Counted from the first letter of the stretch, positions 27,255 through 36,729 are shown. The stretch: 64,000 nt of DNA from Lentimonas sp. CC4 (GCF_902728235.1 NZ_CACVBO010000001.1:930001-994000), one strand, 5' to 3'. Numbers and translations: made by a program. Notes: generated by a model from the letters alone, not told the origin.

Positions 27255-29339
27255 CTAAAACGGAAACCCAACCGAGAGGTGTAGGGTGCCTTGCGTATCA
27301 TGCTTTCTCGGATCAGGATTATGCCCATACTCCAAGCGCAGGGGTCCCACCACGGTTTTATAGTTCAGGCCCAATCCCACCGAATAGACATACTCGGTGC
27401 CGTCCTCATAGAAGCCGTCTTGCGAATTATAGAGACCGTCATAAAAGACCACGAGCGAGAGATCCGAATAGAGGCGCTGCTCTAGCTCGATATTGGTCAA
27501 AAGATAGGCCTGTGCGCCAATCTCGTCGCCATTGCGATCCAGCGGCGCTGCTTTGCCTTCGCGATAGCCACGCACGGTGTCTTCCCCGCCCATAAAGAAG
27601 CGCTCCACAAACGGCACATTACTGCTGGCATCGTCTGTCGACAGAATCGCGCCAGTGCGCATCCCTAGGTGCAGAACCAAACTCTCCGTCAAGGGCAAAT
27701 GGTATGCACCGTCCAGCTCAACCTTATGGAAGCTGACGTTACCGCCAAAGATTTGATTCGCCAGCTTGTAGCTCGCGGACAATTGATACCCGTGGGTCGG
27801 ATTCAATGCACTGTCCACCCGGTCATAACTCGCGCGCATCATTAGGCTGGCCACAGTGGCCGAGTCTTTTGAATCAAACAGGTCGGGATTATCACGATCC
27901 GCATCTTCATCAGTGAATCCATATTCGGCGGTCAATAAAACCCCTGGATGATTGAGATACGTGGTCGCACCGACGCGCACACCTTGAGTCGTATAATCAT
28001 AAGAGATCTCCTCACGCTCAAGATGCTCAGCGCGGGCATACCCCGTCACATCGGTGCCGAAAACATAGGGCACCGCATACGTCGCATTCGCTTCGGTGGA
28101 TTTCATACTCTGCTTCACATTCGCATCATAGCGCTGCGCCGTGCCCCACAGGTTACGCTGTTCCCAGTTCGCACCGACCCGTGCCTGCTCGTAGCTTCCC
28201 CAACCAAGCAATAGCCGAAGTTCTTTACGCCGGCTCGCTTCCAATGAAAACACCACCTCTCGCTCGGCTCCCTGCTCCGGCTCATACGCCACATCCACTT
28301 CATTAAAAACCCCTAAGCCCATCAAGGCGCGGCGTGTCTCACGCACTTCGAGTAAATTCAAAGGCTTGCCTTCCTGCATCTCGACACGTGGCTCCAACAC
28401 CGTGCGCCGAACATCCTCCCCCCCCTGAAAACGCACCCCAGTATAGGTCACCTTTTCCCCGCGATTGACCTTAAAAGTAATGTCTCGCACCAATCCCCCC
28501 TTCGCATTCACGTCTCCAACGCTAACATCCGCCGTCACGCGCGCATCCGGATATCCCGCCGCATAGGCTTCATTACGTAAATCCCGCAGCTGATCTTGCT
28601 CCCAATCTTGAGTCAACAGCGCCCCCGCAGCATCCAATTTCCGTGTTTCACCATCCGAGCCATCCACATTCAATAACACAACGCTCACCTGCCCCACTAG
28701 GTGCAATTTCCCCTGATCGATAACAACCGAGGCCTGCACTCCACCGGTCACGTCATCAAGCTCGACATTCGAGCTGACCTGCTTCGCATCTCGATACCCC
28801 AGATCCTCCAATGCACCTAGCACACGCCCGATACGTCGTTCAAAATTCGCATGTGTAAACACCCGTGCCGACTCACGATAATACAAGGCACCGCCTGCCA
28901 TGAAGTAACGATCCACCTCGTTTTTAGGCATCGCATCCACCCCTTCGACCGAAATCGATTCGTAATAATAGCCGATACCGGGCAGCAAATTGTAAACTGC
29001 ATGCTGCGCAGTAAAACCAACTGGAAGCTGAACCGAGTAGTGCATGCCCCAATGCGCAGTCGTCACCACGTCCCCGGAAGTAAAAGAGCCAGCGACGGCA
29101 GGCTTCAGATAGCCCTCACGCTTCATCTGCTCCAGAATTAAAAACGCACAATCTTCCAACGCCGAGACATCCAGCTCATCTCCAGGAATCACATCACGCA
29201 AGAAGGCCAAACGCCGCATCAAACTACGATCCTTAAAATACCCTAACCCCTTAACCTCGACATCCTTATGCGCATGCAGTGACAACCCTTGCCCGAGGAG
29301 CACGATCAACAGCAGCGGATATAGAACGTATTGCCTCAT
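27255..29339 (-). CDS. tamA: TamA-like outer membrane protein (Omp85 family)
   Basis: A 694-aa protein with a signal peptide (residues 1 to about 23), a POTRA-rich N-terminal half and a C-terminal 16-strand Omp85 barrel from about residue 370. It has the FMGGEDTVRGYREG motif (the conserved lid-lock V/IRGY/F) and ends in FPF, a terminal aromatic typical of outer membrane barrels. It follows tamB with an ATGA overlap (29336-29339). Together they would form the TAM complex that bridges both membranes, moving autotransporters and/or phospholipids. A BamA paralogue is the main alternative, but the linked tamB favours TamA. Confidence 0.85.
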   Translation of the reverse strand: MRQYVLYPLLLIVLLGQGLSLHAHKDVEVKGLGYFKDRSLMRRLAFLRDVIPGDELDVSALEDCAFLILEQMKREGYLKPAVAGSFTSGDVVTTAHWGMHYSVQLPVGFTAQHAVYNLLPGIGYYYESISVEGVDAMPKNEVDRYFMAGGALYYRESARVFTHANFERRIGRVLGALEDLGYRDAKQVSSNVELDDVTGGVQASVVIDQGKLHLVGQVSVVLLNVDGSDGETRKLDAAGALLTQDWEQDQLRDLRNEAYAAGYPDARVTADVSVGDVNAKGGLVRDITFKVNRGEKVTYTGVRFQGGEDVRRTVLEPRVEMQEGKPLNLLEVRETRRALMGLGVFNEVDVAYEPEQGAEREVVFSLEASRRKELRLLLGWGSYEQARVGANWEQRNLWGTAQRYDANVKQSMKSTEANATYAVPYVFGTDVTGYARAEHLEREEISYDYTTQGVRVGATTYLNHPGVLLTAEYGFTDEDADRDNPDLFDSKDSATVASLMMRASYDRVDSALNPTHGYQLSASYKLANQIFGGNVSFHKVELDGAYHLPLTESLVLHLGMRTGAILSTDDASSNVPFVERFFMGGEDTVRGYREGKAAPLDRNGDEIGAQAYLLTNIELEQRLYSDLSLVVFYDGLYNSQDGFYEDGTEYVYSVGLGLNYKTVVGPLRLEYGHNPDPRKHDTQGTLHLSVGFPF

Positions 29340-32300
29340 CGCTTAAACACACTCCACATCAAATCGAGATTATAGGCTTCATGAATATCATAGCCGCCAT
29401 TGATAGACAGGTCATCCGTCAAGCGATATTGCACGCCAAAGGTATTACCACCATCACGGCCACCGGCCTCTCCCACATCGATCGACAGTCGATCCGCGAT
29501 TCCGGAATCGACCCCACCCGCGCCCACGCCGAGCAAGCCTTTGCCTAAATAGATACCGACCGCACCCACTCCACCGCCGGAACTACTACCAGTGGCCAAC
29601 AGCTGAACGATTTCACTATTCGGCAATACCGGCGTTGAACTAAAAGTAACACTCGGATCCTGCAACGACTGCTCCACTTCCATAGTGATCACATACGAAG
29701 ACACCTGGGCAATACCGCTAAAGTTGAGCTGCACTTCATTCGGCCGAGTGCGCTCAATGGTCGCCGAACCATTATCCAGATCCATCTTCACACTCGGAAA
29801 CAACACATCCCCCTCTGCCACCCGCAGGCTCCCCAGCAACTCAGGCTTAATAAAAGTGCCCCCAAGCGTCAGATTCGCAGACACACGCGCACGACAATAC
29901 GGACTCCGCACCCGCAAAAACGCATACCCCTTCCCGACCAAGTCAAATGTCCAATCCGCAATCGAAGGCGTCGTGATCGAAAAATAAGGCGGCTGACTAC
30001 TGCGCCGACCCTTCACACTCGGTGCAAATGGATCAAACTCCACCAACAAAGTGCTCGGCGTAAAATTCAACTCCCCCGATAACTCCGGCACATCCTCGGC
30101 ATGCAAGCGCTTCGCAGTCAGATCCACATCGCTACGCAAAATTAAATCCGTCGTGCGCACCAGCGGCACATTCGCGCCCTCAACCCTCAACTCCCACAAC
30201 GGATGCTCAAAATCAGTTCCATCGATCCATCCAGTAAGCGCGACAGGGCTACTACCGATACGGGCGGATGCCTGCGTCACCGTGAGTTTACGATCAACCA
30301 GCGTCAGCTCGCCACCCATTCGATCTATAAGCGGAAACACTGAAGTCGGCCGCATCCCGAAATCCTCAAAGCGCAGATTCCCACTCAGATCCAAGCCCGG
30401 TTTCAACTCCAAATGACCGTTGACCGCACCACTCTGCCGGAAAACATCGGGGAACAAATGAATCCATTTCTCTAGTCTCCAATCCAAAAAATCCACACGT
30501 CCATACGCGTGCTGACCCAAAGGTGCCCAACTCACACCATGATCATTCAACACCTTCAACGCGTCGCCAGCAGTCACTCCGCCGTGGCCTTGCACCTTGC
30601 TCTCATTCACTACCAGCTCAAATTGCTGAATCTGCCAGTCATTCTCATCAATGAGCGCCTGCAGCATCAATTCACTGAACACTGGCAACTTTGCCTCGGT
30701 AAAATGATCGCCCAAATCAAGCGCATCGACCCGTAAATCCAGCGTCCCGCCGGGATCGCTTAAAGACCCCGTCACATTCAGATCCAGCGTAGCATCACCG
30801 ACACCAAGGCCGACTTGCCGCGAGAGCCACTCCGTAAACGCAGGGGTCGTCTGCCCCTTGAGCGCGCCCGATAAGTGCCCGCCTTCAACCGCATCCCAAA
30901 ACCGACCTCCGTTTTTTAGAATTTGCAATCGAAGCGGCAACGCAATCTGCCCCGACAACTGTGGTTCCTGCTCAAATTGCAACGCCAGTTGCTCGAAACG
31001 AATACCAGACTGATCAATCTCGCCCTCCAAATCCAAGCGCAGCACCTCCTGCGACTTCACCTCGCACTGCGCATGCACCTTCACGCTCCCCAACACCTGA
31101 GGCTCCAACTGAGACAAGCGCAACTCAAACGCATCAATATTAAACTCCGGCAAAGGCTGCTTCAACCAGTGACTAATACGCGCCGCCGTCATCTTGGTGA
31201 CGGAAAAGACGAAACCGTCCCCCACGCCCCAATCGATCTCGATGGCATGTCCGCCATCCGCTTCCAGATGCACCGGCTCCACCTGCAGGCGATTCAAAAT
31301 ATCCCCCTCCGTCCGATACCGAACCGTCGCAGGCGCTAGCAAGCTAAACTGTGGGAGCGCCGGATCCGACATCACAAACCGCTTGATTTCGACCGAACAC
31401 ACACCATCCCGTCGCTGCGCCTTCAGATCAATCTCGGTCGTCGCCCCATCACATGTGGCAGAACCTTGCGCCTCATACACCCCACCTGGCATCGAACTCA
31501 GCTCACCCGCCAGCACAAACGGCTGAAATACAGGATGATTGACCGTCACCGGATCCAACTGCCCCTGTAAATGCGGCTCATCCCAACTCCCCCACACACG
31601 TCCCGCACACTTCAATTCGTCCGAAAAATACTTCGCATCCAACTGCGCGTTCAACCAATCCGCTCCCAGCGCCGCCGTATAATTACAATCCAAAGTGCGC
31701 GCCTCCCAATCGGCCACGCCTGACAACTCCACGCGCTCTTCCGGCGTATCAGCCAACAGATCCAACACCAGATGATCCAGACGCACCGTTGAGCCTAAAA
31801 CTCCACCAGAGACGCTCACCCCCGCAAGGCGATAGTGTTCATAGCCCAAATCCTCTCCCGTCAGATCAAAGGTCAAATCCAGCCCCTTCGCCGAATCTGG
31901 AACCACCTGCACTTTTCCCTGCAAAACACCCGTCGCTGGAAACTGAGACTGCTTCGATAAATCCAAAGCAGCCGTCAACTCTGCCCGCGCCGTCACCCCC
32001 TTCCCCTTTAAATCAATATTCACTGGATTACTTAACACGGCATCCCCCCACTCCGCATGCACCCGTAGTTGCTCAATCTGTAAAGCCTCCAAGTCACCCG
32101 ACACCGAGACTTCCGCACTCACGGGCATCGCAGCCTCCACCTGCTCCAACGGCACATCCACGCCCAGCTGCAAACTCGCTTGATAACGCCCATCCTCCCA
32201 CAACGCATTCAAACCAGAGACATTCAACTCATCCGCCTCGAGCGCCTCTATCCCCGCAAACCAATCTGGATCCACGCGAAAGACCTTCGACTCGATACTG

Positions 32301-33085
32301 ACACGCTGCGGCACTAACTGCCCCACGCCCCAAGTTCCACTCGCGCTTATCGCGTCCTTACCATGCGAAATGACGATCAGTGCCTCCAACGCATCCTCCG
32401 TCCCGACTAAACGCGACTTCGCATGCAGCCCCAACTTCGCAACCTCCACATCCAGCAACCACTCCGCCTCAGAGCTCAAATCCCCAGTCAATACAATCGT
32501 CTGCGGCCAATACGCGGTCTTCACCGAAGCACCCAGCTTCCCTTCATGCACACGCACCTCGCGCGCCACACAAATAGACTTCGCCCCCATAAAAACCTCC
32601 GCCTCATCCAGTGTCACTTCAGGCAACCACAGCTCATACAGCGCCAACTGCTGATTCACTTCTCGGTAGATCGCCACCACATCGGGCGCATCCGAATTCG
32701 AAGCCACAGTATCAGCCGACTCCAGAATTCGCACCGTCAACCGCCCCGCAGTCAGCGGGAGATCACCCACGCCCGCGCCGAGAGTGCGCTCCCACAAATA
32801 CACAGACCAAGCCGGCAGCTCCACAGCATCCACCTCCACAGCCACGCTATCCGAGGCATAACCGACCTGAGTCAGTCGTAGACCACCTCCTTCAGTCATG
32901 GATACCGAATCGACTTGCACATCGAACCGCGCCAACACTGCCGGCAACACTGCCGGCAACCACCAGCGACTCGTAAACAGCAGCACAGCCAAGCCAAGCA
33001 GCCCGATGAGGCTGCCCCGAATCAACAGGCGTCTGTAGCGATTTCCTTTCACAAAGACTCCTAACCTAAATCGAGATTCAAGCAT
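29336..33085 (-). CDS. tamB: TamB-like translocation/lipid transport protein
   Basis: About 1249 aa. There is one N-terminal membrane anchor (LIGLLGLAVLLFTSRWWLPAV) and then a very long beta-rich region without catalytic motifs. The C-terminal DUF490/TamB domain (about the last 350 residues) ends with IADRLSIDVGEAGG and LTDDLSINGGYDIHEAYNLD. This is the AsmA-like lipid-transfer fold seen in TamB and YdbH. I prefer the ATG at 33085 to a GTG at 33115 in the same frame. It is translationally coupled to tamA. Confidence 0.88.
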   Translation of the reverse strand: MLESRFRLGVFVKGNRYRRLLIRGSLIGLLGLAVLLFTSRWWLPAVLPAVLARFDVQVDSVSMTEGGGLRLTQVGYASDSVAVEVDAVELPAWSVYLWERTLGAGVGDLPLTAGRLTVRILESADTVASNSDAPDVVAIYREVNQQLALYELWLPEVTLDEAEVFMGAKSICVAREVRVHEGKLGASVKTAYWPQTIVLTGDLSSEAEWLLDVEVAKLGLHAKSRLVGTEDALEALIVISHGKDAISASGTWGVGQLVPQRVSIESKVFRVDPDWFAGIEALEADELNVSGLNALWEDGRYQASLQLGVDVPLEQVEAAMPVSAEVSVSGDLEALQIEQLRVHAEWGDAVLSNPVNIDLKGKGVTARAELTAALDLSKQSQFPATGVLQGKVQVVPDSAKGLDLTFDLTGEDLGYEHYRLAGVSVSGGVLGSTVRLDHLVLDLLADTPEERVELSGVADWEARTLDCNYTAALGADWLNAQLDAKYFSDELKCAGRVWGSWDEPHLQGQLDPVTVNHPVFQPFVLAGELSSMPGGVYEAQGSATCDGATTEIDLKAQRRDGVCSVEIKRFVMSDPALPQFSLLAPATVRYRTEGDILNRLQVEPVHLEADGGHAIEIDWGVGDGFVFSVTKMTAARISHWLKQPLPEFNIDAFELRLSQLEPQVLGSVKVHAQCEVKSQEVLRLDLEGEIDQSGIRFEQLALQFEQEPQLSGQIALPLRLQILKNGGRFWDAVEGGHLSGALKGQTTPAFTEWLSRQVGLGVGDATLDLNVTGSLSDPGGTLDLRVDALDLGDHFTEAKLPVFSELMLQALIDENDWQIQQFELVVNESKVQGHGGVTAGDALKVLNDHGVSWAPLGQHAYGRVDFLDWRLEKWIHLFPDVFRQSGAVNGHLELKPGLDLSGNLRFEDFGMRPTSVFPLIDRMGGELTLVDRKLTVTQASARIGSSPVALTGWIDGTDFEHPLWELRVEGANVPLVRTTDLILRSDVDLTAKRLHAEDVPELSGELNFTPSTLLVEFDPFAPSVKGRRSSQPPYFSITTPSIADWTFDLVGKGYAFLRVRSPYCRARVSANLTLGGTFIKPELLGSLRVAEGDVLFPSVKMDLDNGSATIERTRPNEVQLNFSGIAQVSSYVITMEVEQSLQDPSVTFSSTPVLPNSEIVQLLATGSSSGGGVGAVGIYLGKGLLGVGAGGVDSGIADRLSIDVGEAGGRDGGNTFGVQYRLTDDLSINGGYDIHEAYNLDLMWSVFKR

Positions 33086-33117
33086 CACAACTCTAGTTTT
33101 ACATTGAATTTGCACCC

Positions 33118-33208
33118 GCTAACGCACAGATCGAAACCGATTTGCAGATGCACTACAAAACAAACACAGCAACGTAGCGGACTAGCGCATGCCACTTCGA
33201 CCGCACAC
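33118..33208. repeat. Family B hairpin remnant (junction of two copies)
   Basis: Contains the right half of one family B unit (GATCGAAACCG), the linker ACAAAACAAACACAGC, then the left half of the next unit (GTAGCGGACT). The same order occurs in the intact tandem at 41385-41565, so this is a decayed tandem pair. It lies between the divergent tamB and gluQ genes, 74 bp before the gluQ start. Confidence 0.65.
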
Positions 33209-33281
33209 CCCGAGCCAATGCAGATCAACATAAGCCTCCGAAAGCTTGCACTCACCTTAAAATAACCATTAACTGCCTCGC

Positions 33282-34148
33282 ATGAAATCGTCCTATCGAG
33301 GCCGCATCGCACCCACACCCACCGGGCACTTACACCTCGGTCATGCGCGCACCTTTTGGATCGCCATGGAGCGCGCCCGCGAAGCCGGCGGCACACTCAT
33401 TTATCGAGACGAAGACCTCGACCCCGATCGCTGCAAACCAGAATACGCCGAAGCCGCGATCGAAGACCTACACTGGTTTGGCTGCGAGTGGGACGAAGGC
33501 CCTGACGTTGGCGGCTCCGTCGGACCGTATCAGCAAAGCCAACGCATGCCTCTGTTCCTCGACGCATGGGAATACCTGAAAGAAGCCGGCTTCATTTATC
33601 CCTGCGATAAGTCCCGCAAAGACGTGACATGGGCCACACAAGCACCACACGGTGACAAAAAAGGCAGCGAAGCCATTTACCCCGAGAATTTACGTCCCCC
33701 GATTGGCACAGGAAAAACCGCCACGACCCCTGGCGAAACAAACTGGCGCTTCCGCGTGCCCGACGACCGCAAGATCGAATTCAACGACCTCAGCCTCGGC
33801 CCCTGCTCATTCGAGTGCCTACGTGATTTCGGCGATTTCTTAGTGTGGCGCAAAGACGGGCAGCCCGCTTACGAACTAGCCGTCGTCGTCGACGATGCCG
33901 CAATGGGCATTACTGAAGTCGTCCGCGGCGAAGACCTCCTCATCTCCACCGCCCGCCAACTGCTCATCTACGAAGCCCTCGGCAAGCCAGCACCCGCATT
34001 TTACCACGCCCCTCTACTCTGCGACGCCAACGGACAACGGCTCGCCAAGCGCCACCGCTCCCTAAGCCTACGCGAACTCCGCGAAGCTGGACAAACACCT
34101 GAAGCACTCCGCAAGTCCGCCGACTGGTGGTCTGGGTTGGACGACTGA
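33282..34148 (+). CDS. gluQ: Glutamyl-Q tRNA(Asp) synthetase
   Basis: A 288-aa truncated paralogue of glutamyl-tRNA synthetase that attaches glutamate to queuosine in tRNA(Asp). The HIGH-like motif appears as TPTGHLHLGHA (about residues 12-22), YRDEDLDPDRC follows, and the KMSKS region is LAKRHRSLSLRELREAG. The anticodon-binding domain of GltX is absent, as expected. Only one cysteine (YPCDKSRK) is seen in the region where E. coli GluQRS holds zinc, so the zinc site is probably lost. Confidence 0.9.
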   Translation: MKSSYRGRIAPTPTGHLHLGHARTFWIAMERAREAGGTLIYRDEDLDPDRCKPEYAEAAIEDLHWFGCEWDEGPDVGGSVGPYQQSQRMPLFLDAWEYLKEAGFIYPCDKSRKDVTWATQAPHGDKKGSEAIYPENLRPPIGTGKTATTPGETNWRFRVPDDRKIEFNDLSLGPCSFECLRDFGDFLVWRKDGQPAYELAVVVDDAAMGITEVVRGEDLLISTARQLLIYEALGKPAPAFYHAPLLCDANGQRLAKRHRSLSLRELREAGQTPEALRKSADWWSGLDD

Positions 34149-34167
34149 CAGACAAAATCCGCTAATT

Positions 34168-34550
34168 CTGCCGAACGAATGCATTTTCAACTACGAATCC
34201 AAGAGCACAGTAAATCACTTCACAGCAGACACTCCGATTCGCGCAGATCCGCGAGATTCGTAGTTAACAGCAGAGCCACAGTGCCGAACACGTGTATTTT
34301 CAACTACGAATAACACGAATCTTCACGAATCCAAGAGCACAGTAAATCACTCAACAACAGTCCCCAGATTCGCGCAGATCCGCGAGATTCGTAGTTAACA
34401 GCAGAGCCACAGTGCCGAACACGTGTATTTTCTACTACGAATAACACGAATCTTCACGAATCCAAAAGCACAGCAAATCACTCCACAACAGACCCCAAGA
34501 TTCGCGGAGATCCGTGAGATTCGTAGTTAACTGCAGAGCAACAGCGTTGA
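34168..34550. repeat. Three tandem copies of a 131-bp hairpin repeat
   Basis: Units start near 34168, 34281 and 34412 at TGCCGAAC. Units 2 and 3 are 131 bp apart and very similar; unit 1 is 113 bp because it lacks an 18-19 bp block (AACACGAATCTTCACGAAT). Each unit begins with CTACGAAT and ends with ATTCGTAG, so each can fold as an imperfect hairpin (for unit 2, 34304-34394). The unit carries no ORF. The 34149-34636 gap contains nothing else but a word array. Confidence 0.85.
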
Positions 34551-34570
34551 ATACTACGCTACCTGTTTAA

Positions 34571-34630
34571 TTTGGATTTCAGACTTTTCGCGTTTCAGTC
34601 TTTCAGACTCTCAATTTTTCAGCTTTCATA
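34571..34630 (+). repeat. Degenerate TTTCAG word array before mscS
   Basis: About seven short words built on TTTCAG/CTTTCAG with irregular 7-9 bp spacing run up to the mscS start. No facing arm is obvious. Confidence 0.5.
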
Positions 34631-34636
34631 AGTGCC

Positions 34637-35482
34637 ATGCCTACCGAACAACTCGAAGAGATCAATGCACTGAAAGATAAAATCATTCTCTACCTAGTGG
34701 AGAACGGCACCTCCATCGCCGTTCAGATACTCGTCGCCGCTCTGATAATCGCGATCGGGTTTTGGTTAGCTAAAAAAATCGCGGGGCTCATCATTAAAGT
34801 CTGCGACAAACGCAATATCGACGTCACACTCGCGCGCTTCTTTGCCGGATTCAGCAAATTGATCATCATCGCATTCGCAGTGATCATCTCGCTCAGTCAG
34901 ATCGGATTCGAGATCACCCCCTTTGTTGCACTCCTTGGTGCCAGTGCCTTCGGCCTCAGTCTCGCGGTTCAAGGCCCCGTATCCAATTACGGTGCTGGTA
35001 TCGTGCTCATCATTACTCGTCCCTTTGTTGTCGGTGACACCCTCACCATCAACGGCCTCACTGGCATCGTCGATTGCGTGAACCTCGGCAACACACAGCT
35101 CATCAACGAAGACGAAGAGCGCACCACCATCCCGAATCGCTGTGTGCTCGGCGAGATCTTCACCAACTCTTACAATTACAGCATTGTCGAAGCCGTCGTC
35201 GGTATCGACTACGCTGCGGATCCAGAAGCTGCCATCCAATGCATCACCAAGGCGGTGCAATCCGTCAAAGGCATCTCGCCCGACCGTGCGCCCGACGTCG
35301 GCATCGAAGACTTCGGCGACTCCTCCATCAATATCGGCTACCGCGTCTGGGTGCCCACCAACAGCTACCACCGCACCCGCTATACCGTGAACATGGCCGT
35401 ATTCAAAGCGCTACAAAAGGCAAACATCACCATCCCGTTCCCACAACGCGATGTGCATCTTATTCAGCCTAAGGCTGAATAA
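34637..35482 (+). CDS. mscS: Small-conductance mechanosensitive channel, MscS family
   Basis: A 281-aa protein with three membrane helices. The pore helix TM3 has the Gly/Ala-rich motif GASAFGLSLAVQGPVSNYGA, then RPFVVGDTLTI begins the cytoplasmic beta domain. It opens under membrane tension to release solutes in osmotic downshock. Length is close to E. coli MscS (286 aa). A C-terminal PFPQRDVHLI ends the cage domain, as in MscS. Confidence 0.92.
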   Translation: MPTEQLEEINALKDKIILYLVENGTSIAVQILVAALIIAIGFWLAKKIAGLIIKVCDKRNIDVTLARFFAGFSKLIIIAFAVIISLSQIGFEITPFVALLGASAFGLSLAVQGPVSNYGAGIVLIITRPFVVGDTLTINGLTGIVDCVNLGNTQLINEDEERTTIPNRCVLGEIFTNSYNYSIVEAVVGIDYAADPEAAIQCITKAVQSVKGISPDRAPDVGIEDFGDSSINIGYRVWVPTNSYHRTRYTVNMAVFKALQKANITIPFPQRDVHLIQPKAE

Positions 35483-35485
35483 GAA

Positions 35486-35597
35486 ATGAATGATAGCTAA
35501 TGACTGATGGCTAAAATTAAATCCTCGGATCATCACCGATTAGCCATCACTCATTAACCATCACCCATTAGCTATTAGCTATTAGCCATCAATAATC
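35486..35597 (+). repeat. Heptad word-array inverted repeat without ORF (mscS-cmk gap)
   Basis: The left arm (35486-35514) has heptads such as CTAATGA and CTGATGG. The right arm (about 35541-35597), read on the minus strand, has CTAATAG twice, CTAATGG and GTGATGG. The loop is about 26 bp. The word family is the same as in the arms around the four-helix-bundle gene at 37468-37896, making this an ORF-less relative. It fills almost the whole intergenic gap and ends at the cmk start. Confidence 0.75.
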
Positions 35598-35598
35598 C

Positions 35599-36273
35599 AT
35601 GTCAGCCAGTTCCGCATTTAAAATCATCGCCGTCGACGGCGGCGCCGCCACAGGAAAGTCCTCCACCTCCCGTGCGATCGCCGAGCGTCTCAACCTCATG
35701 CACGTCGATACCGGCGCGCACTACCGCACGCTCACTTACGCACTACTCGACGCCGGTGCCAATTCCGAGTCCCCCGAAGCAATTCCTGCCCTGCTGGAGT
35801 CACTCAAACTCGACACCACCATCAAAGGGCGCAGCGCACTGCTCAGTATTAATGGCCACGTGCCAGCTGATGCCGAGATTCGTTCCCCCGAGGTGAATGG
35901 CAACGTCTCTAAATTCGCCGCGATCGAATCTGTCCGTGAATTTCTGTTCAACTATCAGCGTAGCCAGGCCGACGTCGCCCGCGAGCACCCCGAGTTCTCC
36001 GGTCTCATCATGGAAGGCCGCGACATTGGATCCATCATTTTCCCCAACGCCGAGTTCCGCTTCTTTCTGTTTGCCGACGAAGCCACCCGCGCCGCCCGCC
36101 GCGCCAAAGATGGCCAGACCGACTCCATCGCCGAGCGTGACAAGCGCGACAGCCAGCGTAAGACCGCGCCACTCGTCTGCCCCGAAGGAGCCACACGTGT
36201 CGACACCGGCCCGCTACCACTCGAAGGCGTCGTCGATCACATTTGCGGCATCATCACAGAAAATAGAGTCTGA
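35599..36273 (+). CDS. cmk: Cytidylate kinase
   Basis: Phosphorylates CMP/dCMP with ATP. The 224-aa P-loop kinase begins with IIAVDGGAATGKSSTSRAIA (the Walker A motif with the Cmk-specific DGxxxxGKS/T), then MHVDTGAHYRTLTYAL, MEGRDIGSIIFPNAEFRFF, and RDKRDSQRKTAPL. All are standard for bacterial Cmk, and length is normal. The stop is immediately followed by the left arm of the GxxExxY element. Confidence 0.93.
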   Translation: MSASSAFKIIAVDGGAATGKSSTSRAIAERLNLMHVDTGAHYRTLTYALLDAGANSESPEAIPALLESLKLDTTIKGRSALLSINGHVPADAEIRSPEVNGNVSKFAAIESVREFLFNYQRSQADVAREHPEFSGLIMEGRDIGSIIFPNAEFRFFLFADEATRAARRAKDGQTDSIAERDKRDSQRKTAPLVCPEGATRVDTGPLPLEGVVDHICGIITENRV

Positions 36274-36711
36274 ACCGTTAATAAACGTGAATGGACGTTA
36301 ATCAGACAAAAGAAATAGTGTTTAAAATCGTTGGCGCTGCGATGACCGTCCACAACGCGATTGGGCACGGCCTACGCGAAAAGACCTACGAACGGGCGCT
36401 CGTTGTTGAATTTCAGCACGTGGGCATCAACTACGACCAGCAGCACAGATACCCAGTGCTTTACCGAGACGTAAAGGTCGACGAATACATTCCCGACCTA
36501 GAAGTGGAAGATTTCATTGTCGTAGATACAAAGGTCGTCACGAAAATCCATGATGACGACATCGGCCAAATCATCAACTACCTCAAGATCACAGGCAAAA
36601 GCACTGGTCTCATCTTAAATTTCAAACATCCGAAATTAGAGTGGCGCAAAGTCACCTACAACCCATCATCGCCGTCATAAATTAACGTTTATTAACGTCC
36701 ATTAACGGTTT
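36274..36711 (+). mobile_element. Inverted-repeat element carrying a GxxExxY gene
   Basis: The left arm (36274-36303) consists of three tandem 10-mers of pattern NNNCGTKAAT. The right arm (36681-36711), read on the minus strand, is again three 10-mers of the same pattern in a different order. The arms enclose only the 129-aa ORF, whose ATG lies inside the left arm and whose TAA directly abuts the right arm. The element begins at the first base after the cmk stop. The layout is that of a minimal ORF-bearing hairpin or mobile element. No target duplication can be judged from one copy. Confidence 0.6.
36291..36680 (+). CDS. GxxExxY protein (PD-(D/E)XK nuclease-like)
   Basis: A 129-aa protein. 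The family motif GxxExxY is GLREKTY (about residues 27-33). Further on, YIPDLEVEDFIVVDTKVV (about 66-83) fits a PD-(D/E)XK nuclease core, with Asp in IPD and D-T-K after the next strand. To my knowledge, the family (TIGR04256/PF13366) has no settled function. The start codon lies within the left inverted repeat of the surrounding element, so expression and mobility may be linked. Cmk upstream and PlsC downstream are unrelated housekeeping genes. Confidence 0.85.
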   Translation: MDVNQTKEIVFKIVGAAMTVHNAIGHGLREKTYERALVVEFQHVGINYDQQHRYPVLYRDVKVDEYIPDLEVEDFIVVDTKVVTKIHDDDIGQIINYLKITGKSTGLILNFKHPKLEWRKVTYNPSSPS

Positions 36712-36729
36712 AAAAAACAACATTAGCAT

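Noticed and set aside
34168-34550. CRISPR array
   Set aside because: The units are 113-131 bp, similar along their whole length, with no short repeat/unique spacer pattern and no cas genes nearby.
34766-35371. 201-aa minus-strand ORF opposite mscS
   Set aside because: It is highly acidic, lacks any known motif, and mirrors the mscS frame. It is a shadow ORF.
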